Below, one piece after another: positions 40,426 through 49,243 of a stretch of DNA of 64,000 bases. Both the position numbers and the translations under genes were made by a program. Origin of the DNA: Halomonas rhizosphaerae (lineage in GTDB: Bacteria > Pseudomonadota > Gammaproteobacteria > Pseudomonadales > Halomonadaceae); assembly GCF_030010555.1 (NCBI RefSeq), contig NZ_JASCQP010000028.1, positions 248,001 to 312,000 on the forward strand, in the 5' to 3' direction. Under the pieces are notes generated by a model. That model had not been told where the DNA came from and made no database searches. It saw only the letters and a list, made by a program, of their open reading frames with translations. The stretch's first letter is position 1. Every line of letters starts with the position of its first letter.

Positions 40426-40879
40426 ACAACAGCCTGGCAAGGGTGAAGCGCGTTGTTGAGCAGGCGCATGTCAGCATCATGGCCTAGGGCAGGACGTTCA
40501 TTCCCAGTACTTGGGATCCGTGCGATCAGTCCCAAGGCTTGCTCACATGGTTGCACCTCCTCGCTCACCAGACGCTGCCAATCCTCGAACAAGGTGGTAG
40601 TACATACCCCCGCATGCCGATAAAGCCCCCCTGGACGTCGAACTCTTGCTGGCTGCCGTTGCAGTCGGAGTTCATAGTGATGCACTCGACGGGGACGCCA
40701 CGCTGCAAGCGTTCATTCTGTGGCTTTATAGGCGCCCACTCGGCTACACATCATGTAACAGCTTGATCATGCCCGGCTAACAAGGAATTCCTGCCTTCCC
40801 TGTTCGGACTCACGGAGAATAGCGAACATGGTATGCTCGATCAGACCTATACCTAGACGCTCTGCCGGGGCCCATCAAC
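40426..40879. other. Gene-poor stretch with a possible decayed minus-strand gene
   Basis: No intact gene. On the minus strand, bases about 40735 down to 40426 read like protein in two adjoining frames (RGVPVECITMNSDCNGSQQE, then after a frame change FEDWQRLVSEEVQPCEQALG), which suggests one decayed gene ending at the IS border. I do not recognise its family. Confidence 0.3.
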
Positions 40880-41698
40880 GTGATCTCTCCCGACCCTTTT
40901 GCCACCGCCGACTCCCAGGCCTGGCACCAGCGCCTAGCCCAGCTGATCCGAAACGCCGGCAGCAGCAGTTTTCCCTCTCTGCTAGAGCAGGCTCTCAACG
41001 AGCTGGCCGGCTTTGACACCATTCTGATCAATACCTATAAAGGCCAGCACCGTCCCCTGCTGATCCATGACAACTACCCACCGGAGCGCCGGGAGCAGGG
41101 TATCGAGCGCTACTTGAGCGAGGCCTACCTCCTCGACCCCTTCTTCAAGGCCGTCCACGATGGTCTTGATCGCAGTGCCCACCGTCTTCGCGAACTGGCC
41201 CCAGACCGTTTCGAGAACAGCGACTACTTCCACCACTACTACCGCGCCCTTGGCCTCACTGACGAGGTCGGCCTCTTTGCTCGGGTCGACGGCGACGTGG
41301 TGATGGTCGTATCCCTTGGCTTCCGCGGCGACGGGGCCCGAGTGACACGGCGCGTCATGCTCGCGCTGCGACACGTCACACCTGTCATTGACGCTCTTCT
41401 GAGCGAATACTGGAAATGGCAGGGTAATAGCTTCCAGGCAAGCCTGGAAGAGCGTGAACCGGTAGAGGCCGCCTTCGAAAGCTTTGGCCAGGAAGCACTG
41501 ACACAGCGCGAACGGGAGATCGTGCGGTATCTGCTGGCGGGGCACTCCACCAAGTCGGCGGCCCGTGAGCTCGACATCAGCGACGGGACCGTCAGGGTCC
41601 ACCGCAAGCACATTTACCAGCGCCTCAACATCTCCAGCCAATCGCAGTTGTTCCGGCTGTTCCTGGATCATGTGGCGCTGGTCTCACGCCAGCGGTAG
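40880..41698 (+). CDS. LuxR-family transcriptional regulator
   Basis: A 272-residue regulator. The C-terminal LuxR helix-turn-helix (about residues 211-265) has LTQREREIVRYLLAGHSTKS and ISDGTVRVHRKHIYQRLNIS. The N-terminal part (residues 20-190) has no receiver aspartate and does not clearly match autoinducer-binding domains. It starts with GTG. It lies upstream of the predicted agmatine/GABA genes and may control them; similar solo regulators are often found beside polyamine and amino acid catabolic genes. Confidence 0.82.
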   Translation: MISPDPFATADSQAWHQRLAQLIRNAGSSSFPSLLEQALNELAGFDTILINTYKGQHRPLLIHDNYPPERREQGIERYLSEAYLLDPFFKAVHDGLDRSAHRLRELAPDRFENSDYFHHYYRALGLTDEVGLFARVDGDVVMVVSLGFRGDGARVTRRVMLALRHVTPVIDALLSEYWKWQGNSFQASLEEREPVEAAFESFGQEALTQREREIVRYLLAGHSTKSAARELDISDGTVRVHRKHIYQRLNISSQSQLFRLFLDHVALVSRQR

Positions 41699-41870
41699 GC
41701 GGCTTGTCAAGCGACCTCGGCGAATCGTGAAGCGTCATGCCTCGCCGAGCACCATTGTTGGCAACACCGCTAATCAGATATCGCCCGCCATGCCTGGCAC
41801 ACGATGACTCAGCTGGCGACCTCGAGGGGGAGCCAGCTGAACAAGGGAAGTATGCAACAAACGAAAATGT

Positions 41871-43376
41871 TCAGGGCGAGAGTGTCATCCAAACGCTCTT
41901 GAGATCGGAGTACTCCTCCAACGAGTGGTGGGACTTGTCGCGGCCGTTGCCCGACTGCTTGACGCCGCCAAAGGGCACCGTCTGGTCCATGTCCGCCCAG
42001 TTGTTGACGAACACCTGGCCCGAGCGCAGCCGACGAGTGACGCGCATGATGCGGTCGATGTCCTGGCTCCACAGCCCGGCCGCCAGACCGTAATCGCTGT
42101 CGTTGGCGAGCCGTACGGCCTCGTCCTCGCTGTCGAAGCCGAACACCGACAGCACCGGGCCGAAGATCTCCTCGCGGCCAATGGCCATGGCGTCGGTGAC
42201 ATCGTCGAACACCGTCGGCGGAATAAACAGCCCCGGACCATCCAGTGGCTGGCCGCGGGTGCGGAGGGTCGCCCCCTCCTCCACCCCACGGCGAATATAG
42301 TCGAGCACCCGCTCATACTGAGCTTGGTCGACAATCGCCCCCATGAAACTGGCAGGGTCCAGCGGGTCACCGGGCTGCATGCGCTCGGCGGCGGCCAGCA
42401 CTTTCTCCACGAAGGCTTCACGGATCGTATTCTCGACCAGCAGCCGCGAGCCGGCGATGCATACTTCGCCCTGGTTGTGGAAGATTGCCGCAGCGGCATG
42501 TTCGGCCACCCGGTCCAGGTTCTTGCAATCGGCAAAGACGATATTGGGGCTCTTGCCACCGCATTCCAGAAAGACCTTCTTGAGGTTCGACTGGCCGGCG
42601 TACTGCATCAACTGCTTGCCAACGCCGGTGGAGCCGGTGAAGGCCAGGCAGTCGACATCCATCGATAGCGCCAGCGCCTTGCCCACACTGTGGCCATAGC
42701 CCGGCAGCACCTGGAAGACGCCGCGGGGCAGCCCCGCCTCACGGGCCAGCTGGGCCAGGCGCAGCGCGGAAAGCGGCGACTTCTCCGAGGGCTTCAAGAT
42801 GACGCTGTTACCGGCGGCGAGCGCTGGGGCGATCTTCCAGGCAGTCATCATCAGCGGGAAGTTCCAGGGCACGATGGAGGCCACCACGCCCAGCGGCTCG
42901 CGTAGCACCAGGCCCAAAGCGTCGTCACCGGTGGGGGCGACCTCGCCGTAGAGCTTGTCGATGGACTCGGCGTGATGGCGCAGGCAGGCTACGGCGCCGG
43001 ACATATCGCCAAGCGAGCTTCCGACCGGCTTGCCCATGTCCAGGGTGTCGAGCAGTGCCAGCTCGTGCCGGTTGGCCTCCATCAGGTCGGCCAGGCGCAG
43101 CAGCACCTTCTTTCGCCGCCCCGGTGCCAGCCGCGACCAGGCGCCGCCATCAAAGGCCTGCCGGGCGGCAGACACGGCAGCCTCGGCATCGGCGACGTCG
43201 CAGCTCGCCACCTCGGCGAGAACCTCGCCGGTAGCCGGGTTGGTGGTGGAGAGGGTCGCGCCGTCGGCGGCATCGACGAAGGCATCATCGATATAAGCGC
43301 GGGTCTCGAGGACCAGCGAGTCGGCCAGTGCCTGCCATTCGGCACGGCTCAGAGGAGATTTGCGATGTTCGGTCAT
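41871..43376 (-). CDS. Aldehyde dehydrogenase, PuuC-like
   Basis: A 501-residue NAD(P)-dependent aldehyde dehydrogenase. It has the N-terminal motif PWNFPLMMTAWKIAPALAAG, the cofactor segment FTGSTGVGKQLM, the catalytic glutamate in LECGGKSPNIVFAD near residue 267, and the nucleophilic cysteine in NQGEVCIAGSRLLVE near residue 301. The spelling is closest to PuuC-type enzymes acting on 4-aminobutanal or its gamma-glutamyl form. With a class III aminotransferase and agmatine deiminase nearby, oxidation of 4-aminobutanal to GABA is the likely role. Confidence 0.88.
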   Translation of the reverse strand: MTEHRKSPLSRAEWQALADSLVLETRAYIDDAFVDAADGATLSTTNPATGEVLAEVASCDVADAEAAVSAARQAFDGGAWSRLAPGRRKKVLLRLADLMEANRHELALLDTLDMGKPVGSSLGDMSGAVACLRHHAESIDKLYGEVAPTGDDALGLVLREPLGVVASIVPWNFPLMMTAWKIAPALAAGNSVILKPSEKSPLSALRLAQLAREAGLPRGVFQVLPGYGHSVGKALALSMDVDCLAFTGSTGVGKQLMQYAGQSNLKKVFLECGGKSPNIVFADCKNLDRVAEHAAAAIFHNQGEVCIAGSRLLVENTIREAFVEKVLAAAERMQPGDPLDPASFMGAIVDQAQYERVLDYIRRGVEEGATLRTRGQPLDGPGLFIPPTVFDDVTDAMAIGREEIFGPVLSVFGFDSEDEAVRLANDSDYGLAAGLWSQDIDRIMRVTRRLRSGQVFVNNWADMDQTVPFGGVKQSGNGRDKSHHSLEEYSDLKSVWMTLSP

Positions 43377-43391
43377 AACGGGCTCCCGTGA

Positions 43392-44630
43392 TCAGGTCGG
43401 ACGGTTGGCACGCGCCAGCATGGCGTCGCAGAGCACCTGGGTGCCCAGGGCGCAGTGCTCCGGGGTGGCGTACTCAGCCTCGTTGTGGCTGATGCCGTCA
43501 CGGCAGGGGATGAAGATCATCGAGGTGGGAGCAACGCGCGACACATAAACGGCGTCATGCCCGGCGCCGCTCATCATGCGTCGATAGCGCACACCCAGTG
43601 CCTGGGTCGCGGCTTCCACGGCTGCGATACACTCGGGGGCGAATTCCACCACCGGCGAAGCCCAGATGCGCTGCTGGGACACGGCCACACCGAAGGCTTC
43701 GCCCGCGGCAGCCATCTCGCACTCGAACCATGACTGGAGGGCATCCAGCTCGGCCTCCACCACGTGCCTCAGGTCAACGGTGAGGTGCACCTCCCCCGGG
43801 ATGACGTTGCGAGAGGCAGCGGTGATGTCCAGGCAGCCGCAAGTGACCTTAGTGGCCCCGCTGGTATCGGACAAGGCGTGGACCTGCAGCCGGTCGATCA
43901 GCCGTGCTGCCGCTGCCAGGGCGTCATGACGCAACCGCATCGGAGTGGGACCGGCATGGGCCGACTGGCCGGAAAAGGTGACATCGAACCACCGCATGCC
44001 CTGGACGCCGGTAACCACGCCGACAGACTCGCCTGCCTCCTCGAGCACGGGCCCCTGCTCGATATGCAGTTCGAAGAATCCGTCCAGCCGTGGCTCGCCT
44101 ACCGGCATGTCGCCGGCGAAGCCACAGCTCTCCAGCGCCTCGCCTAGCGTCACGCCATCGGCATCACGGCGACTCAGGGTATCGTCGACGGAGAACTCAC
44201 CGGCGTAGGTGCCCGAGGCGACCATCGCCGGCGCAAAGCGGCTACCCTCCTCGTTGGTCCACACCACCAGTTCGAGGGGACGTTCGGTGACGATGCCCCG
44301 GTCGTGCAGACAGCGGAAGACCTCGAGCCCGCCCAGCACGCCGAGGATGCCATCGAAGCGACCGCCCTTGGGCTGAGTATCCAGATGGCTACCCGTCGCG
44401 ACCGGAGCGAGATCCGAATGACGGCCCTCGCGGCGGATGAAAAGGTTACCGACTTGATCCACCCGCCAGGTGCAGCCGATCGCCTCGCACCAATCGAGCA
44501 GAAGTCGTCGGCCGGCAGCGTCTTCGGGAGTCAGGGCCAGGCGGCAATTGCCGCCATTGGCGGTGGGGCCGATTTCGGCCATGGCCATCAGCGTGCTCCA
44601 CAGCCGCTGGCCGTCGATGGAAATCGTCAT
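43392..44630 (-). CDS. M20-family carbamoylase/ureido hydrolase (AllC/beta-ureidopropionase type)
   Basis: A 412-residue zinc-dependent amidohydrolase of the N-carbamoyl-L-amino acid hydrolase group. Metal ligands and motifs are GSHLDTQPKGGRFDGILG (His and Asp), WTNEEGSRFAPAMVASG (Glu pair), FELHIEQGPVLE, and the dimer-domain FSGQSAHAGPTPM. Such enzymes split N-carbamoyl or ureido groups into amine, CO2 and ammonia. The neighbours make N-carbamoylputrescine the most likely substrate, which is normally handled by the unrelated nitrilase AguB; this assignment is inference. It lies 15 bases upstream of the aldehyde dehydrogenase. Confidence 0.82.
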   Translation of the reverse strand: MTISIDGQRLWSTLMAMAEIGPTANGGNCRLALTPEDAAGRRLLLDWCEAIGCTWRVDQVGNLFIRREGRHSDLAPVATGSHLDTQPKGGRFDGILGVLGGLEVFRCLHDRGIVTERPLELVVWTNEEGSRFAPAMVASGTYAGEFSVDDTLSRRDADGVTLGEALESCGFAGDMPVGEPRLDGFFELHIEQGPVLEEAGESVGVVTGVQGMRWFDVTFSGQSAHAGPTPMRLRHDALAAAARLIDRLQVHALSDTSGATKVTCGCLDITAASRNVIPGEVHLTVDLRHVVEAELDALQSWFECEMAAAGEAFGVAVSQQRIWASPVVEFAPECIAAVEAATQALGVRYRRMMSGAGHDAVYVSRVAPTSMIFIPCRDGISHNEAEYATPEHCALGTQVLCDAMLARANRPT

Positions 44631-44898
44631 GGTTTGCCTCTCCGGTCGTTGTTAGAGCAGGGCAACCACCGCTGCACGCGTCGATTGGCACTGGTGTCAG
44701 GTCAACAGTGAGACGTTGACCTGTCGACGGATCTGTACCAAGCGACAACACAAGCGATAGCCCTGTTGATAGGGAGCATTGCGTGTCTGGGAATCACCTT
44801 ATGAGGGAGGGGTGAGCCCCCGATATACCCCAATTAGGATATGTTCCGCCCTCCCCGGGTCTGACTAGGCTGACCTCCACACGACAGGAGGCAACGCC
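44631..44898. promoter_or_regulatory. Divergent promoter region of the agmatine/GABA gene set
   Basis: A 268-base spacer between divergent catabolic genes, AT-richer than its flanks. It contains the imperfect dyad ATATACCCC..AATTAGGATAT near 44822-44841 and the sequence GGGAGGGGTGAGCCCCC just before it. These are candidate sites for the nearby LuxR-type regulator. No gene is present. Confidence 0.4.
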
Positions 44899-46317
44899 AT
44901 GACCACAACAAGCACCCGTCCGACGACCGACCGCGCCAAACTCGATGCCAAGGCCCTGTGGCGAAAGGACAAGGACCACTTCATCCACCCCTTCACCGAC
45001 TTCAGCGTCTTCCATGACCAAGGCTGCGACCTGATCACCGATAGCGACGGCATCTACGTCGAGGATGCCAAGGGCAACCGCTTCATCGACGGGATCGCCG
45101 GGCTATGGTGCGTCAACGTCGGTCACGGACGTGCCGAAATCGGCCAGGCCATGGCCGATCAGGCCACTCGCATGGCCTACTTCTCGACCTTCAACAACCT
45201 GTCCAACGCCCCGGCCGCGGAACTTGCCGCCAAGCTCGCTGAGCTGGCACCCGAGCATCTCAATCACGTCTTCTACAGCTGTGGTGGCTCGGCGGCCAAC
45301 GACGCCACCATTCGCCTGGTGCACTACTACTTCAACCGCCTGGGCAAGCCGGAAAAGAAACGCATCCTCTCGCGTAACAACGCCTACCATGGCACCACCT
45401 ACCTGGCCGCCACCCTGACCGGCATCGCGAGCAACAACTGGGACTTCGACACCCTCGACCACCTGGTGACCCACCTCAGCGAGGCCAACTGCTATCGCCG
45501 CCCCGAAGGCATGAGCGAGACAGAGTACTGCGACCACCTGGTGGCAGAATTCGAGGAGACGATCGAGCGCATCGGGGCAGAGAATATTGCCGCCTTCATC
45601 GCCGAGCCGATCATGGGCGCCGGCGGAGTGCTGGTGGCGCCAAGGGGATATCATGCACGCATGCAGGCGGTCTGCCGCGCCAACAACATCCTGTTCATCG
45701 CCGACGAGGTGGTCACCGGCTTCGGTCGCCTGGGGCACTTCTTCGCCTCCGAGGCGGTGTTCGAGACCCGGCCTGACATCATCAACTGCGCCAAGGGACT
45801 GTCCTCGGGCTATGCCCCACTGGGCGCGACTCTGATCTCCGACGAAATCTACGAGGTGCTGGGCACCCCTCAACGCAAGGGGGGCGTGCTGAGCACCGGC
45901 TTCACCTACTCAGGCCATCCGGTGAGCTGTGCCGCTGCCCTCAAGAACATCGAGATCATCGAGCGCGAGGGGATCTGCAAGAATGTCCGCGAGGTGGGGC
46001 CCTACCTCGAGGAACAGCTCCGGACCCTGTCGCACCACACCACAGTGGGTGACGTGCGCGGCAGCCACTTCATGATGTGCCTGGAGAATGTGGCCGACAA
46101 GGCCACCAAGGAGCTGCTGCCAGTAGAGGCGCGGGTCGGGGACCGGATCGCCTTCGAGGCTCAGAAACGCGGCTTGATCATCCGTCCGGTGGGCCATCTG
46201 AACATCGTCTCGCCGCCGCTGATCTGGACCCGCGAAACCGTCGACCGGGTGGTCGCGATCCTCGACGAGGCGCTGACGGCTGCCACAGCCTCTCTGCGCG
46301 AGGACGGCTACCTCTGA
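44899..46317 (+). CDS. Class III aminotransferase, SpuC-like
   Basis: A 472-residue PLP-dependent omega-aminotransferase. The PLP lysine lies in INCAKGLSSGYAPLGA near residue 300, and other landmarks are FYSCGGSAANDATIRL, NAYHGTTYLAATLTG, and FIADEVVTGFGRLGHFF (with the PLP-contacting aspartate). The family includes SpuC and related putrescine/polyamine-pyruvate transaminases. In this cluster, conversion of putrescine to 4-aminobutanal with pyruvate as acceptor is the likely reaction. AGGAGG precedes ATG 44899. Confidence 0.87.
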   Translation: MTTTSTRPTTDRAKLDAKALWRKDKDHFIHPFTDFSVFHDQGCDLITDSDGIYVEDAKGNRFIDGIAGLWCVNVGHGRAEIGQAMADQATRMAYFSTFNNLSNAPAAELAAKLAELAPEHLNHVFYSCGGSAANDATIRLVHYYFNRLGKPEKKRILSRNNAYHGTTYLAATLTGIASNNWDFDTLDHLVTHLSEANCYRRPEGMSETEYCDHLVAEFEETIERIGAENIAAFIAEPIMGAGGVLVAPRGYHARMQAVCRANNILFIADEVVTGFGRLGHFFASEAVFETRPDIINCAKGLSSGYAPLGATLISDEIYEVLGTPQRKGGVLSTGFTYSGHPVSCAAALKNIEIIEREGICKNVREVGPYLEEQLRTLSHHTTVGDVRGSHFMMCLENVADKATKELLPVEARVGDRIAFEAQKRGLIIRPVGHLNIVSPPLIWTRETVDRVVAILDEALTAATASLREDGYL

Positions 46318-46325
46318 CCGCCGTC

Positions 46326-46349
46326 GCGGCGTCCCGGCGGGGACGCCGC
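46326..46349 (+). terminator. Intercistronic hairpin after the aminotransferase gene
   Basis: A perfect ten-pair GC stem (46326-46335 with 46340-46349) and a four-base loop follow the stop codon by eight bases, then CCCTTTCCC. It may be a partial terminator that lowers expression of the downstream transporter and aguA. Confidence 0.55.
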
Positions 46350-46394
46350 CCTTTCCCATCCCGCTTACCCGACAACGACAACTAGAGACGAACC

Positions 46395-47738
46395 ATGGAA
46401 ATCTTCGGCGCCTGGAGCTTGCTCCCCACCCTGGTGGTGCTGGGCATGGCCATCCTGACACGACGTACCATCGAATCGCTGCTGGCCGGCACCCTGGTCG
46501 GCCTGCTGATGATCGACCCGACCACCGTGATCACCCAAGGATCTGACATCCTGCTCGGCGTGCTGGGCAACGATACCGTCACCTGGATAATTCTGGTCTG
46601 CGGCCTGTTCGGAAGCCTGATCGCCCTGCTGGTGAAGACCGGCGGGGTGCTCAGCTTCGGCGACACCATGACCCGGCGCATCCACACCAAGCACCAGAGC
46701 CTGCTGACCACCTGGTTCCTGGGCCTGATCATTTTCGTCGACGATTACTTGAATGCCCTGACCATCAGCGCCTCGATGAAGAAGATCACCGACCGCTTCA
46801 ACATCTCCCGGGAAAAACTGGCCTATATCGTAGACTCCACGGCGGCTCCGGTGTGCATCCTGGTACCCTTCTCCACCTGGGCGGTGTTCTTCGGTGGCCT
46901 GCTGGAGGAAAACGACGTGACCGGCAATGGCATGGGCCTGTACATATCGGCCATTCCCTACATGTTCTATGCCTGGGTGGCCGCGGCCATCGTCCCGCTG
47001 GTGGCGGTTGGCTTGATTCCCGACATCGGGCCGATGAAGGCCGCCGAGGCCCGTGCCGCCGGCGGCCAATTGATGCCAGCGGGCGTCGACGACGACGCGC
47101 TGGAGGTAGACGAGAACCAGCCACGCCCGCACCTGCTAAATTTCCTGTTGCCCATCGCCAGCCTGATCTTCTTCACCTGGTACTTCGATATCGACATCCT
47201 GCGCGGCGTGATCGTCGCCCTCGCAGTTACCCTGGTGCTGATCGGCATCCAGCGGCTGCTGAGCTTTCACGATACCTTCGATACCGCCCTCGATGGCTTC
47301 AAGGCCATGATCATGCCGCTCGGCACCCTGGTGGCCGGATTCACCCTCAAGGAAGTCAACGACGTGCTGTGGCTGACCGACTTCGTGATCACCACGGTGC
47401 AGCCGCTAATGAGCCCCGGGATGCTGCCGGCGGTGGTCTTCGTGACCATGGCCTTCTTGGCCTTTGCTACCGGGTCCTTCTGGGGACTGTTCGCCGTGGC
47501 AATGCCCATCGTGCTGCCGCTGGCGTCGAGCATGGATGCCCATATGCCCCTGGTGATCGGTGCGCTGATCTCCGCCAGCGCATTCGGCAGCCACGCCTGC
47601 TTCTACGGTGACTCCACTGTGCTGTCCGCCCAGGGCAGCGGCTGCACTCCCATGGCCCACGCCCTGACCCAGTTGCCCTATGTGCTGATTGCCGCAGCCA
47701 TTGCCACTGTTGTATTCCTGATAGTCGGCCACCTGTGA
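46395..47738 (+). CDS. NhaC-type sodium:proton antiporter-family carrier
   Basis: A 447-residue membrane protein with about eleven helices. Family landmarks are LVKTGGVLSFGDTM, FFGGLLEE, FVDDYLNALTISASMK near residue 115, VDSTAAPVCILVPFSTWA, and SASAFGSHACFYGDSTVLS near residue 396. Although annotated as Na+/H+ antiporters, members placed in amino acid or amine catabolic operons probably carry the substrate in exchange for sodium or protons. Its position directly before aguA suggests agmatine or a related amine as cargo; that is inference. Confidence 0.82.
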   Translation: MEIFGAWSLLPTLVVLGMAILTRRTIESLLAGTLVGLLMIDPTTVITQGSDILLGVLGNDTVTWIILVCGLFGSLIALLVKTGGVLSFGDTMTRRIHTKHQSLLTTWFLGLIIFVDDYLNALTISASMKKITDRFNISREKLAYIVDSTAAPVCILVPFSTWAVFFGGLLEENDVTGNGMGLYISAIPYMFYAWVAAAIVPLVAVGLIPDIGPMKAAEARAAGGQLMPAGVDDDALEVDENQPRPHLLNFLLPIASLIFFTWYFDIDILRGVIVALAVTLVLIGIQRLLSFHDTFDTALDGFKAMIMPLGTLVAGFTLKEVNDVLWLTDFVITTVQPLMSPGMLPAVVFVTMAFLAFATGSFWGLFAVAMPIVLPLASSMDAHMPLVIGALISASAFGSHACFYGDSTVLSAQGSGCTPMAHALTQLPYVLIAAAIATVVFLIVGHL

Positions 47739-47746
47739 GAGATGCC

Positions 47747-48868
47747 ATGACAACACACGATCATCTGGGCGTCCCGGCGGGCGCCTCCCACGGGACCCCG
47801 GCCGAACAGGGCTTTGCCATGCCGGCCGAGTTTGCCCCCCACGACGCTTGCTGGATGCTCTGGCCACAGCGACCCGACACCTGGCGCTATGGGGCCAAGC
47901 CGGCCCAGTTGGCCTTCGCCGAGGTAGCCTGTGCCATCGCCGAGAGCGAGACGGTGTTCGTCGGCGTCAACGACGAACAGTACGAGAATGCTCGCAACCA
48001 GCTGCCCGACCATATCCGCGTGATAGAGCTTTCCAGCAACGATGCCTGGATGAGAGACATGGGCCCCACCTTCCTGACCCACCCCGACGGCCGCCTGGCC
48101 ATGGTGGACTGGGTCTTTAACGCTTGGGGCGGCCTCGAGGGGGGCCTCTACTTTCCCTGGGACAAGGACAAGCGCATCCGCACCAAGATCGCCGAGATGC
48201 TGGGCATCCCGCGCTTCGTAGCGCCGGCGGTGATCGAGGGCGGCGCATTCCATGTGGATGGCGAGGGCACCTTGATCACCACCGAGGAGTGCCTACTCAA
48301 CGCTAACCGCAACCCGGAACTGGACCGCGCCACGATGGAAGCTTTGCTCTGGGACTACCTCCGCGTGGAGAAGGTGATCTGGCTGCCTCGAGGCTGCCAC
48401 TTGGACGAGACCGATGGCCACGTGGACAACCTCTGCTGCTTCGTCGCCCCAGGCCAAGTAGCCCTGACGTGGTGCGACGACGAGACGGATCCCCAATACA
48501 CCATCACAAGAGAAGCCCTGAAGGTGCTGGAGGCTGCCCGCGACGCTAGGGGTAGGCCACTGGCCGTGCACAAGCTGCCCCAGCCTGCCCCCCTCTATAT
48601 CGCCGAGGACGAGGCCAGCGGCCTGGACCGCCTGAGCAGCTCTCATCCGCGCCAGCCAGGTGATCGCATGGCGGGCTCCTATGTCAATTTCTATATCGGC
48701 AACTCAGTAGTGGTGATGCCCTTCCTGGACGCCGCCCATGACGAACAAGCCCGTGAGATCCTGCAAGGGCTCTTCCCCGACAAGAGGGTGATCGGAGTGC
48801 CGGCTCGGGAGATCTTGCTCGGTGGCGGCAATATCCACTGCATCACCCAGCAGCAGCCGCGGCCCTGA
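47747..48868 (+). CDS. aguA: Agmatine deiminase
   Basis: Hydrolyses agmatine to N-carbamoylputrescine and ammonia. The 373-residue protein is a peptidylarginine deiminase-type enzyme with the catalytic cysteine in LGGGNIHCITQQQP (Cys365), the histidine in LDETDGHVDNLCCF and the aspartate-containing segments NDAWMRDMGPTF and EGGAFHVDGEGT. The N-terminal MPAEFAPHDACWMLWPQRPD is typical. ATG 47747 is preceded by GAGAG; the gene follows the transporter by eight bases. Confidence 0.95.
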   Translation: MTTHDHLGVPAGASHGTPAEQGFAMPAEFAPHDACWMLWPQRPDTWRYGAKPAQLAFAEVACAIAESETVFVGVNDEQYENARNQLPDHIRVIELSSNDAWMRDMGPTFLTHPDGRLAMVDWVFNAWGGLEGGLYFPWDKDKRIRTKIAEMLGIPRFVAPAVIEGGAFHVDGEGTLITTEECLLNANRNPELDRATMEALLWDYLRVEKVIWLPRGCHLDETDGHVDNLCCFVAPGQVALTWCDDETDPQYTITREALKVLEAARDARGRPLAVHKLPQPAPLYIAEDEASGLDRLSSSHPRQPGDRMAGSYVNFYIGNSVVVMPFLDAAHDEQAREILQGLFPDKRVIGVPAREILLGGGNIHCITQQQPRP

Positions 48869-48876
48869 CGGGAGCG

Positions 48877-49198
48877 ATGCTGGAGCGACTGGAGGGGATG
48901 CTGCGTGACCTGCTGGTCCGGTGGGGGGTGAGCTGGTTGAATTTGGCGGCGAAGCTGGCCATGTGCATCTGCTATTCGAGATTCCTCCGACCGTGAAGCT
49001 TTCCGACCTGGTCAAGAACCAAAAGTCCGTCACAGCCCGCCGGATGCGCAGAGAGTTGGCCGCTGAGATTGGAAGCCCTACTTCTGGAATCGGGCTTATG
49101 CCCTGATCAGCGTTGGCGGCCGGCACAACATCGAGACGCTGCTGCGCTACATAGAAAACCAGGACGATCCTCGCAAGCTCGGGCAGCCGCTTGACTAG
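48877..49198 (+). pseudogene. IS200/IS605-type transposase remnant
   Basis: A decayed TnpA (Y1 transposase-like, COG1943). Three consecutive frames carry matching pieces: LERLEGMLRDLLVRWG, then GELVEFGGEAGHVHLLFEIP (with the HUH-type HVHLL) and KLSDLVKNQKSVTARRMRREL, then FWNRAYALISVGGRHNIETL, ending at TAG 49198. The first frame change is in a G run near 48924-48928, the second near 49070. The N-terminal start is missing. It sits immediately after aguA. Confidence 0.8.
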
Positions 49199-49243
49199 CG
49201 CATCACGCTTCGCGTCGATGCGCAGGATGTGCGGCTGATTTGC

